Source: JANOQP01 sp044227705 (GTDB lineage Bacteria; Bacteroidota; Bacteroidia; Chitinophagales; Saprospiraceae). Taken from it: a stretch of DNA of 35,817 bases. How positions within the stretch are numbered: position 1 is the stretch's first letter; every line of letters starts with the position of its first letter. Below the pieces are notes generated by a model, which did not search any database, had not been told where the DNA came from, and saw only the letters and a program-made list of their open reading frames with translations. Made by a program: the position numbers and the translations under genes. Shown piece after piece: positions 1-7,099 of this stretch. The stretch spans positions 1 to 35,817 of the forward strand of contig JBGAWE010000013.1 in assembly GCA_044227705.1 (NCBI GenBank), written 5' to 3'.

Positions 1-1416
1 CAAGATGATGAACTCATCGGCCCCTGGCAGCGGCTTGTAAGTGCCGGTCTTCGGGTCAAAGCAGAGGCGGCGACCGCCTTCTCTTTTGTAAAAAGTCGTG
101 TTCCCCGAAGCGAGCATCTGGCCGACCCAGCCGCCAATCTTTTCGCCCTGCACCTCGGCCAGCCGGATTCCCTCGGCGACTCCAATCATGTCCCAAAGCT
201 CGAACGGCCCTGCCTCCCAAGCGTAGCCTGCCCGCATCGCGTCGTCGATGGCGAACAGCGAATCCGAGATTTCCGGCACCCGGTTGGACACGTAGGCGAA
301 CAGGCCGAGCAGGCTTTTTTGCAGCAGGACCGCCCCTTTCTCCTCGCTTTTGAAAACTGCCTGAATCCGGCGCGGCAGCTCGTCAATCTGTTTCAACGTC
401 TCCAAAAGCGCGGACTTCGGCCGCGCCGACGGCTTGTATTCGAGCGAGTTGAGGTCGAGCGCGAGGACGACGGGGCGGCCCTTCGCGTCCTTCTCGGCCG
501 TCTTTTTGTAAAAGCCCTGACCGGATTTGTTGCCGAAAAACTTGTTGTCCAAAAGCCACTGGAACCAGCTCGTGATCTCAAAAGTCCCGACCTGTTCATC
601 GTCCGGGCAGTTCGTTTTCAAACCCCGGATGACGTTCGCCGCCGTGTCGTGGCCGATGAGGTCGCCGAGGCGGAACGTGCCGGTCTTTGGCCGCCCGACG
701 GCGGGGCCGGTCAGCGCGTCGACCTCCTCAATGGAAAGCCCCATCTCGCCGGTCAACTGGAAAATCTTGGCCATCGCGTAAACGCCGACGCGGTTGGCGA
801 TGAAGCCGGGCGTGTCCTTGCAGAGGACGGTTTGCTTTCCCAAGATCACGTCGCCGAATCGCATCCAAAAATCCACGACAGCCGGGTCGGTCGCCGCATG
901 CGGGATGATTTCGAGCAGGCGCATGTAGCGTGGCGGGTTGAAGAAGTGGGTGCCGCAGAAGTTTCTTTGAAACTCCTCCGGCCGCCCCTCCGCCATCAAC
1001 CGCAAGGGGATGCCCGACGTGTTGGACGAGACGAGCGAGCCGGGCCGCCGGTGCTTTTCGACCTTGTCGTAGATCTGCTTCTTGATGTCGAGCCGTTCGA
1101 CGACGACCTCGATAATCCAGTCGCAGTCAGCGATTTTGGTGAAGTCGTCGTCGAAGTTTCCAACCGAGATTCGGCTGGAAAACCTGGGGTCGAAAAGCGG
1201 CGCGGGCTTGGCCTTCAAAGCCGTGTCGAGCGCGGCCTGCGCGATTCGGTTGCGGGCGGTCTTGCCCGATTTTTCGGCGTCGGTCAAATCGAACGGGACG
1301 ATGTCGAGCATCAAGACTTCCATGCCGCATCCGGCGAGGTGGCAGGCGATGCCGCCGCCCATGACGCCGGAGCCGAGGACGGCGACTTTGCGGATGCGCT
1401 TTTGCAGTTGAGTCAT
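1..1416 (-). CDS. 3-hydroxyacyl-CoA dehydrogenase, FadN-like (partial, C-terminus outside window)
   Basis: Fatty-acid beta-oxidation enzyme that oxidises 3-hydroxyacyl-CoA with NAD; FadN-type members of about 800 residues also carry an enoyl-CoA hydratase domain at the C-terminus. The 472 codons visible start at an ATG (1416-1414) preceded by an A-rich stretch and stay open to the left edge. Residues 9-21 form the Rossmann nucleotide loop (VAVLGSGVMGGG). Further on come WIIEVVVERLDIK, SSNTSGIPL, GTHFFNPPRYMRLLEI and the DTPGFIANR segment of the NAD-binding and dimerisation domains, followed by a second HCDH-like region with GQGFYKK. The hydratase part, if present, lies outside the window. It is the first gene of its unit on this strand; neighbours to the left are not visible. 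The family call is secure; FadN rather than a FadB-like arrangement rests on the dehydrogenase domain being N-terminal. Confidence 0.93.
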   Translation of the reverse strand, partial: MTQLQKRIRKVAVLGSGVMGGGIACHLAGCGMEVLMLDIVPFDLTDAEKSGKTARNRIAQAALDTALKAKPAPLFDPRFSSRISVGNFDDDFTKIADCDWIIEVVVERLDIKKQIYDKVEKHRRPGSLVSSNTSGIPLRLMAEGRPEEFQRNFCGTHFFNPPRYMRLLEIIPHAATDPAVVDFWMRFGDVILGKQTVLCKDTPGFIANRVGVYAMAKIFQLTGEMGLSIEEVDALTGPAVGRPKTGTFRLGDLIGHDTAANVIRGLKTNCPDDEQVGTFEITSWFQWLLDNKFFGNKSGQGFYKKTAEKDAKGRPVVLALDLNSLEYKPSARPKSALLETLKQIDELPRRIQAVFKSEEKGAVLLQKSLLGLFAYVSNRVPEISDSLFAIDDAMRAGYAWEAGPFELWDMIGVAEGIRLAEVQGEKIGGWVGQMLASGNTTFYKREGGRRLCFDPKTGTYKPLPGADEFIIL

Positions 1417-1444
1417 TTTCGGTGTGGATTTTTCTTTTGGCAAA

Positions 1445-1507
1445 CGGATTAGACGGATCGCGCACGGATTTACACGGGAAAAATCCGTGTCCAATCCGTC
1501 TAATCCG
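1445..1507. repeat. nested palindromic REP-like element
   Basis: Outer arms CGGATTAGACGGAT (1445-1458) and ATCCGTCTAATCCG (1494-1507) are perfect 14-bp inverted repeats. Inside them CACGGATTT (1463-1471) and AAATCCGTG (1481-1489) form a second perfect 9-bp inverted repeat. The motif is built from iterations of an ATCCGT/TAATCCG word. It lies 29 bp upstream of the FadN-like start codon, on the side where that gene's promoter should be. Similar ATCCGTGTAATCCG-like words are, from memory, dispersed in some environmental bacterial genomes; that link is inference. Confidence 0.7.
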
Positions 1508-1588
1508 CATGCCATGAATGCCGGGGCAAAGTAGACAGGTGCCCAATCACGCCTTTCCCCGAATCCAAAATTTTAACTCGCCCGCACA

Positions 1589-1626
1589 TCTGCCCGCCTC
1601 GCCCCGCCGTCTGCCCGCCTCGCCCC
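1589..1626 (+). repeat. 17-bp direct repeat, 21-bp period
   Basis: TCTGCCCGCCTCGCCCC occurs at 1589-1605 and again at 1610-1626, separated by GCCG. It is C-rich and non-coding as far as can be seen. It may be simple replication slippage. Confidence 0.6.
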
Positions 1627-1721
1627 CAAACCGGTTTCGGGCGGCTGCGGCCCGCTCCACTTTTGTCCCATCGAAACCAGCCAATCACGGTTGGCCAAAA
1701 CACAAAAGTTCTTTTCAAACA

Positions 1722-2084
1722 ATGAAGAAGTTGATTGCATCGGCGGCCCTTGCCGCCTTCGCCTTCGCGGCCAACGCCCAGAACGCGACGACCGCCACCC
1801 CCGCTGCGAAGCCGGCTGCCGCCAAATCGGCCACCCTCACGACCCCGAAGCCCGCCGCGACCCCGGCCGCCAAGCCTGCTGCCCCGGCCGCCGCGAAAGC
1901 CGCTCCGGCAACTGCCGCGACTCCGGCCAAAGCCGCACCGGCCGCCAAACCGGCGACCAAGCCCGCCGTCGCCGCCCAGCCGAAGTCCGCCAAATCGACC
2001 GCCTCGACGACGACCCCAACCACCAAAAAGCATCGCCGCAGGCACAAAAAAGCGGACGCCATGCCCGCAACCGAACACAAGTGA
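1722..2084 (+). CDS. exported Ala/Pro/Lys-rich low-complexity protein, Asr-like composition
   Basis: A 120-residue protein. Residues 1-20 form a clear Sec signal peptide (KKLIASAALAAFAFAANAQ, cleavage after ANA or AQ). The rest is almost only Ala, Pro, Lys and Thr, with loose PAAK/PAKAA iterations over residues 26-90, and ends in a strongly basic stretch KKHRRRHKK (102-110). The composition resembles enterobacterial acid-shock protein Asr and other periplasmic cationic low-complexity proteins; homology cannot be claimed from composition. The start was chosen because it begins the signal peptide; longer upstream in-frame codons do not look exported. The gene stands alone and is followed 88 bp later by an intrinsic terminator. 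The function is unknown. Confidence 0.75.
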   Translation: MKKLIASAALAAFAFAANAQNATTATPAAKPAAAKSATLTTPKPAATPAAKPAAPAAAKAAPATAATPAKAAPAAKPATKPAVAAQPKSAKSTASTTTPTTKKHRRRHKKADAMPATEHK

Positions 2085-2171
2085 GCACCCGTATGGGCAT
2101 CAGCGGTCGGGAGTTTGAGCTTCCCAACCCCTGACAGAGACAGAAGGAGCAGTAAGGTGATTTATAGTTTG

Positions 2172-2207
2172 TCCCCGTGCCCATGTGTTGGCGCGGGGAT
2201 TTTTTTT
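2172..2207 (+). terminator. intrinsic terminator
   Basis: TCCCCGTGCC (2172-2181) pairs with GGCGCGGGGA (2190-2199) over 10 bp with one G-T wobble, around an 8-nt loop. Eight T residues (2200-2207) follow directly. It lies between the Ala/Pro-rich gene and the lipoprotein of the next operon, so it most likely ends the former's transcript. It sits only 15 bp before the next ATG, so it could instead attenuate expression of the downstream operon. Confidence 0.85.
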
Positions 2208-2222
2208 GCCAACCCACAAATC

Positions 2223-2648
2223 ATGGCAAAGAGAAAATGGGGCTTTGCCGCCCTTTTCACGGCAAAATGGCTGGCCGTCGGCCTGTTCCTCGCCTGCCGC
2301 CACCATCCCGACATGACAGCCGATGAGCAATCCGCGCCGAACGCCGAGGCCCGGCCTGCCGCCGCGCCCGAGCCGCAACAGGCGGCCGACCTCGAACGGA
2401 TTTTCGAGCTGACGGAGGCCGCCGTCCGGCAGCGGATGTACCACGAGGCGTCGGCGCACCTGTCGGACGGCATCCTCGTCTTCCGCAACCGGACGGGGCG
2501 GTTTCACGGGCAAAAGGCGGCCTCCGCCAACCGGGCCATCGGCCAGCTCGCCGCGATGCGAAACCGCTTGCGGCGCAGCCAGCCGGTCGGTGCCGATGAG
2601 TTCGGCGAGACGGCCCGGGCGGCCATCGTTTTGGTCAATTCTCAATAG
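2223..2648 (+). CDS. small lipoprotein upstream of a two-component system
   Basis: A 141-residue protein beginning at ATG 2223. A basic N-terminus (AKRKWG) is followed by a hydrophobic segment and the lipobox LFLAC with Cys25 as the predicted lipidated residue, so it is expected in the outer membrane or periplasm. After a Pro/Ala/Glu-rich linker (about 36-58) comes a predominantly helical, Arg-rich domain with RIFELTEAAVRQRMYHEAS and the ending AAIVLVNSQ. I do not recognise the family. The stop is 17 bp before the histidine kinase start, so the three genes to 4467 are probably one operon, and the lipoprotein may be an accessory or target of that system. No Shine-Dalgarno is visible. Confidence 0.75.
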   Translation: MAKRKWGFAALFTAKWLAVGLFLACRHHPDMTADEQSAPNAEARPAAAPEPQQAADLERIFELTEAAVRQRMYHEASAHLSDGILVFRNRTGRFHGQKAASANRAIGQLAAMRNRLRRSQPVGADEFGETARAAIVLVNSQ

Positions 2649-2665
2649 TTTTCGCCCCAAAAAGC

Positions 2666-3712
2666 ATGGTCAGCAAGCGAATCGCCCTTTTCGCGGCCGT
2701 CGGGAGCGCCCTGTCCGTCGGCCTGATTTTCGCTGTCGGTACGTTCTACCGGCTCGGCTGGCGGCCCGAGCTGTTCGGGCGCGAGCTGGCTTTCGGCACG
2801 CTTTTCAGCCTTGCCGTCTGGTGGTGGTGCCTGCGCGGCTTCCCCAAAATCGAGGAGCTTTTTCTGAAAAACTGGGCGCGGCCCGGGCGCATCGCCGCCT
2901 GTTTTTTGACGGCCATCGTGTTCAGCTACGCCGTCATCTGGCTCGACGAGCGGGCGCAGTGGCTGCACATCGACGAGGACCTAGACGGCTACGTCGAGCC
3001 GGAATACGCCAACGAGTTCCGCGCCGTCGTCACCGCCGCCATCATCGTTGTGCTGTCGCAGCTTTTGGACTTGACGCGCCGCTATTTCACGGCCAAGCTC
3101 GACGCGGAACAGCTCAAGCAGCAGCACGCCGCCGCTCGGTTCGAGCTGTTGAAGCAGCAGGTCAACCCGCATTTCCTGTTCAACTCCCTGAACGTCCTCA
3201 AGACCATGACCGACGCGGGCAGCCCCCGGTCGGGCGAGTTCATCGTGCGCCTCTCGGAGTTTTACCGCTCGGCCCTCGTTACGCAGGACGCGGAGGCCAT
3301 CCCGCTGGCCGACGAGCTGGCCCTGCTCGACCACTACGCCTTCATGCTCGAGGCGCGGTTCGAGGGGAAGTTCTCGGTGGAAAAGCGGGTCGAAGGAGTG
3401 TTTTTGAAAAGCCTCGTGCCGCCTTTCTGTCTCCAATTGCTTTTAGAAAACTGCATCAAGCACAACGTCATCTCTGCCTCGCGGCCGCTTTTGGTGGAAA
3501 TATTCACGGAGAACGGAGGACTTGTCGTCCGAAACAACCAACAGCCAAAACGCAACGTATCAGAGCCGTCGAGCGGCACCGGCCTGCAAAACATCGATGC
3601 CCGCTTCCGCCTCCTCGCCGGCGGGCGGGGCATCGAGGTGGCGGAGGGCGGCGGTTTTTTCACCGTCAGGTTGCCGCTGGTCAACAGCAATCCAAAAACG
3701 GCCGAACCGTGA
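2666..3712 (+). CDS. LytS/YehU-type membrane sensor histidine kinase
   Basis: A 348-residue sensor kinase that should autophosphorylate and pass phosphate to the next gene's product. Four hydrophobic segments (about 5-27, 40-57, 75-93 and 118-134) form an N-terminal membrane sensor with little periplasmic sequence. The His_kinase domain starts near 150 with QQVNPHFLFNSLN; His169 is the expected phospho-acceptor. The ATP-binding region shows LLLENCIKHN (N-box, about 258-267) and the short G-box GTGLQNI (304-310), as is normal for this family. There is no HAMP or PAS domain. The stop codon TGA overlaps the GTG start of the response regulator (GTGA at 3709-3712), indicating translational coupling. 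Confidence 0.95.
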   Translation: MVSKRIALFAAVGSALSVGLIFAVGTFYRLGWRPELFGRELAFGTLFSLAVWWWCLRGFPKIEELFLKNWARPGRIAACFLTAIVFSYAVIWLDERAQWLHIDEDLDGYVEPEYANEFRAVVTAAIIVVLSQLLDLTRRYFTAKLDAEQLKQQHAAARFELLKQQVNPHFLFNSLNVLKTMTDAGSPRSGEFIVRLSEFYRSALVTQDAEAIPLADELALLDHYAFMLEARFEGKFSVEKRVEGVFLKSLVPPFCLQLLLENCIKHNVISASRPLLVEIFTENGGLVVRNNQQPKRNVSEPSSGTGLQNIDARFRLLAGGRGIEVAEGGGFFTVRLPLVNSNPKTAEP

Positions 3713-4467
3713 ACATCCTCATCATCGAAGACGAGACCCCGACCGCCCTCCAGCTCCAGCGCGCCCTCCTCAAAACCGACCCCGGAATTCGCGTCCTCGG
3801 CATCGAGGACAGCATAGAGACGGCCGTCGAGTGGCTCCGCGCGCACGCGGCTCCCGATCTGATTTTCATGGACATCCAACTGGCCGACGGGCAGAGCTTC
3901 GAGATTTTCGACGAGGTCAACATCACAAGCCCGGTCGTCTTCTGCACCGCCTTCGACGAGCACGCGCTGCGGGCGTTCCAGGCCAACGGCATCGAGTACA
4001 TTTTGAAACCCTTCGACGAGGCGGCCATTGCCCGTGCGCTCGGGAAGGCGCGGAGCCTCGAGTCGTTTTACCATAAAACCGTCGCCGCAACGGCCGGGCA
4101 GCTCCTAAAACCGGCCGATGGGCAGTTCAAAACCAGCTTCCTCGTCAGTCAGCGCGACAAAATGGTGCCGGTCGCCGTGCGCGACATCTCCTTTTTCTAC
4201 ATCGAGGACGAGGTGGTCTTCCTCCAAACGACGGAGGGGCGGCGGCACATGGTCAACCACTCGCTCGACGAACTGGAGCGGATGGTCAGCCCGGCGCAGT
4301 TCTTCCGGGCCAACCGGCAGGTCATCATCAACTTCGAGGAAATCACAGCCATCGAGAGCTATTTCGCCCGGAAGACGCTGGTAAAGACGCGCTCGCCGCT
4401 CAAGTTCCAGGTCGTGGTGAGCAAGGAGAAGTCGTCGGAGTTCGTGCGGTGGGTGGAGAACCGTTGA
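3709..4467 (+). CDS. LytTR-family response regulator
   Basis: A 252-residue DNA-binding regulator paired with the preceding kinase. The receiver domain (1-115) shows acidic residues E7-D8, the phospho-acceptor Asp55 in FMDIQL, Thr80 and Lys100 in LKPFDE. The LytTR domain (about 140-250) contains RDISFFYIEDEVVFLQT, LDELERMVSP and FFRANRQVIIN, which are hallmark LytTR signatures. The start is the GTG at 3709, which overlaps the kinase stop and places MNILIIEDE at the N-terminus; no ATG lies nearby in frame. The targets are unknown. The gene converges on the phosphoesterase operon with only 16 bp between the two stop codons. Confidence 0.95.
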   Translation: MNILIIEDETPTALQLQRALLKTDPGIRVLGIEDSIETAVEWLRAHAAPDLIFMDIQLADGQSFEIFDEVNITSPVVFCTAFDEHALRAFQANGIEYILKPFDEAAIARALGKARSLESFYHKTVAATAGQLLKPADGQFKTSFLVSQRDKMVPVAVRDISFFYIEDEVVFLQTTEGRRHMVNHSLDELERMVSPAQFFRANRQVIINFEEITAIESYFARKTLVKTRSPLKFQVVVSKEKSSEFVRWVENR

Positions 4468-4483
4468 CCGGCGGCCACCCTTT

Positions 4484-7099
4484 TCAGCGAGCGAGCAGGA
4501 GTTTTCCGGCCCTTTTCTCCCCTTTTTCTGTGGAAATTTGATAAAAATAAACCCCGCTTGGCGTGGGTTTGCCGAGGCTGTCGCGCCCGTCCCAGATGAC
4601 CTGGAAGCGCCCGGCCGCGAGCCTTTCCCCGGCCAGCAGGCGGCGCACGAGCTGCCCTTTTTCGTCAAAAATCGAGAGGCCGACCGCGCCCGGCCGCTCC
4701 GTCGAGAACTCGATTTTCACCTCGCCCGCCGACGGGTTGGGGTAAATCAGTTCATCGGAATAGTCGGCGTTCCACAAAACCGGCGCGGAGGTCGAGAGCG
4801 AGTCGTAGCAGTTTTTCGGGCCGATGAAATAGGTGGCCGAGACGTCGCGGTTGTGCCGCGTGGCGGTCTCTTGGCTGGGCAAAAAGGCGCGCACGTACTC
4901 CGTTTTGACCCCGTCCGGCCCGACCGAGACGCGCAAATGGCCCGCGTTCGGCAGGATTTGCCCTGCGAAATAGCCATAGTCGTCTGCCTGGTTCGGGCCG
5001 GTGAAAACGGGCAGGCTCGGCTGCGGGCAAAGCTGGTAGACGAGGCAGTCCTTGTCCTGCTTCGCAAAAAAGTGGTCGTGGCCGTGGAAAAAGGTCGTGA
5101 CCCGGTTCTCCTCCAGCAGCTTTTTGATGGGCATCGGCCAGCCGGGGCGGTTGGCGGCCCATCCGTCGGAACCGTCGAGGTTCTTGCCGCCCCATTCGTA
5201 CAGGTCGGCGAACTCGATGCCGCCGCGCCCGAGCGGGTCGCCGCCGACGAGCTGGTGGGCGAAGACGAACTTGAACTCAGCTTTGCTCGATTCGAGCGTG
5301 GTTTTGAGCCAGTCGTACTGCGTTTTGCCCAGCGTCCACCGCCAGCCGTGGAGCGAATCGGGCTTCGGCGCGGTGTTCCAGTACGGGTCGATGACGGCGA
5401 AGAGCGCGTTGCCCCAAGCCCACGAATAATAGCTCTCGCGCTGCCCGACGAACGGCTGGCTGGCTTCGTCGCCGCTGTAAAATCCGTCGGGCGCGGGGTT
5501 GAGGAAGTATTTTTTCCGCTCGGTCGCGCCGTAGACCGCCACGTTTTCGGCCGTGCCGTCGAGCTGCCAACCGGCCTCGCCTTCGTGGTTGCCGAGCGCG
5601 ATGAACAACGGGACGCTGTGTCCCGCCGTCTCATAGAATCGCCGCAGCAAGTGGCAGCGATAGGCGACCGTGTCGCGGGTGATTTTGCCCTGAGCGTTTT
5701 TGAGCTTGTCCGACATCAAAAAATCGCCGAGGTCGAGCATGAAATCGGGCTGGTCGGCCAACTGGTTTTGCAGACAGAGGCGGTAGAGTGCCGAGTCGGA
5801 CTGGCTGTCGAGGTGCGGGTCGGCCTGCAGCGTGAAGGTGAACGCGCTGCCCGCCTTCCGCTGCGTGCGAAAACTGTGCTCCGGCCTGAAAACCACCGCG
5901 CCCGGCCCCGGCAAGTGGTAGCAAAGCCGGTAGAAATAGTGCGTGTCCGCCGCGAGGCTGTCGACCAAAATCTCCGCCGGTTGGTCGGAGGCAACGCCCT
6001 CCCACGCCGTCTGGTGGTCGAGCGCGCCGCTCGTCGTGCCGAACTGGACGCAAACCTCCCCGTCGATTCCGAGGAATGCCTGCACCGTGATGCTGTGGTC
6101 GGTCGGCCGGTAGAGCATCTCGCCGTGAACCTGCCCGAGTGGCGGCGGCGGGCTGGGCTGCCCCCAGCCCCGGACGCAGAGCACGCGGTTTTTGGCTGTC
6201 TTCGGTTCGTAGGTCACGAGGCCGAAGCGCGTGTCGAGATACCACGCCTTCGTCGGCTGGTTGGGCAGCGAGGTGCTCGACCAAAACTTGCCCACGCCCG
6301 CTGAGGGGAAGGCCCCCGCGTCGAGCGAGGGCTGGCTCAACGCCTCGTCGTTGAGCGACTGGAGTTCTTTCACGTTCGGAAGCCGCCAGTCGGTTTTGCC
6401 TTTCAACTCGAGATTTTCGGCAAAAAGGAGCGCATTTTCCCAGGTCATCGAGTCGGCGGCGGGGCTTTTTGCCCATTCGAGGCTGGTCAGATTGTCCAAA
6501 ACCGTGCTGTCCGCCGGGCTGAAATGGCTGGCCACGACCGGCGGCGGCACCGCGTCGCGCACCGCCCGGGCGTGGAATTTCTTGGTGCCGCCCGCGCTGA
6601 TGGTCTCGCTTTTGGGGTGGTTGCCGATGCCGCCGCCCGCGTTGACGACCCAGATTTTGGCGGCGTTGCCCACCTGTGGCTCGCTCGTCCACCAATACTC
6701 CGCGCCGGTCGGCGGGAAGACAGCGGGGTCGAGCGCGGGGTTCGGCTTTGCGTGGTCGAGGATGGAAAATGCCTCCTGTGCCGACGGCAGCCGCCAGTCG
6801 TCGTGGCCGCCGAGCGAGAGGTTTTGGCAATAAATCTCGGCGTTCTCAAACGTCATCTCGCCGCCGTCGACTTGTTGCCACATCAGGCCGGTGACGGTGT
6901 CGGTGGCCGTCCCGTCGCCGTTTTCGAGGAAAAAGGGCGGGTTGATGGCATAGTCGCCGTCCTCGCCGAAGGTGTTCGTGAAGCTCGCCGTCTGGCCCGT
7001 GTCGGGCAGGCGGAGCATGGTTTTTGGGACAGGCTGGGCGGCGAGTCGGAGCGCGAGGCCCAAATTCAGGAGGACAAAAACGGAGTTCTGAAATTTCAT
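4484..7099 (-). CDS. secreted metallophosphoesterase with two Lcl/DUF1566 domains and T9SS tail
   Basis: An 871-residue exported protein. The signal peptide spans residues 1-22. Two Lcl/DUF1566-type domains follow (about 65-182 with GLMWQQ, DDWRLPS and YWWTSE; about 198-311 with LEWAKS, TDWRLPN and FWSSTS). Then comes a fibronectin-like purple-acid-phosphatase N-domain (about 325-412) and a calcineurin-like phosphatase domain. Metal ligands expected for the fold are visible: D427/H429, GD at 458-459, GNHE 503-506, FAH with H615, and GHDH 673-676. The C-terminus has YPNPSAGEV and a FlgD-like segment ending in GKLLLAR, a T9SS type A sorting domain. Start ATG 7099 overlaps the upstream gene's stop by 4 bp (ATGA). 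The substrate is unknown; a phosphomonoester or nucleotide is the family-based guess. Confidence 0.9.
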   Translation of the reverse strand: MKFQNSVFVLLNLGLALRLAAQPVPKTMLRLPDTGQTASFTNTFGEDGDYAINPPFFLENGDGTATDTVTGLMWQQVDGGEMTFENAEIYCQNLSLGGHDDWRLPSAQEAFSILDHAKPNPALDPAVFPPTGAEYWWTSEPQVGNAAKIWVVNAGGGIGNHPKSETISAGGTKKFHARAVRDAVPPPVVASHFSPADSTVLDNLTSLEWAKSPAADSMTWENALLFAENLELKGKTDWRLPNVKELQSLNDEALSQPSLDAGAFPSAGVGKFWSSTSLPNQPTKAWYLDTRFGLVTYEPKTAKNRVLCVRGWGQPSPPPPLGQVHGEMLYRPTDHSITVQAFLGIDGEVCVQFGTTSGALDHQTAWEGVASDQPAEILVDSLAADTHYFYRLCYHLPGPGAVVFRPEHSFRTQRKAGSAFTFTLQADPHLDSQSDSALYRLCLQNQLADQPDFMLDLGDFLMSDKLKNAQGKITRDTVAYRCHLLRRFYETAGHSVPLFIALGNHEGEAGWQLDGTAENVAVYGATERKKYFLNPAPDGFYSGDEASQPFVGQRESYYSWAWGNALFAVIDPYWNTAPKPDSLHGWRWTLGKTQYDWLKTTLESSKAEFKFVFAHQLVGGDPLGRGGIEFADLYEWGGKNLDGSDGWAANRPGWPMPIKKLLEENRVTTFFHGHDHFFAKQDKDCLVYQLCPQPSLPVFTGPNQADDYGYFAGQILPNAGHLRVSVGPDGVKTEYVRAFLPSQETATRHNRDVSATYFIGPKNCYDSLSTSAPVLWNADYSDELIYPNPSAGEVKIEFSTERPGAVGLSIFDEKGQLVRRLLAGERLAAGRFQVIWDGRDSLGKPTPSGVYFYQISTEKGEKRAGKLLLAR

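Larger units (their letters stand above)
1417..1721. other. 305-bp divergent intergenic region
   Basis: It separates the FadN-like gene (leftward) from the small Ala/Pro-rich gene (rightward). It holds a nested palindrome (1445-1507) and a short C-rich direct repeat (1589-1626), both listed separately. No open reading frame here looks like a protein family and no RNA gene was recognised. No convincing TAnnTTTG/TTG promoter pair could be placed for either gene. Confidence 0.6.

Noticed and set aside
319..1452. Long + strand reading frame of 377 codons
   Set aside because: It is the antisense shadow of the FadN-like gene; the - strand translation carries clear dehydrogenase motifs, while this frame is Arg/Val/Asp-rich without domains.
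2163..2171. TATAGTTTG as a promoter -7 element for the lipoprotein-LytS operon
   Set aside because: The spacer between TA and TTTG is 3 bp instead of 2, no -33 TTG is found, and transcription would begin inside the terminator hairpin.
4538..6304. A 588-codon + strand frame over the Lcl phosphoesterase gene
   Set aside because: High GC content keeps antisense frames open; the - strand protein has signal peptide, metal motifs and sorting tail, whereas this one shows none.
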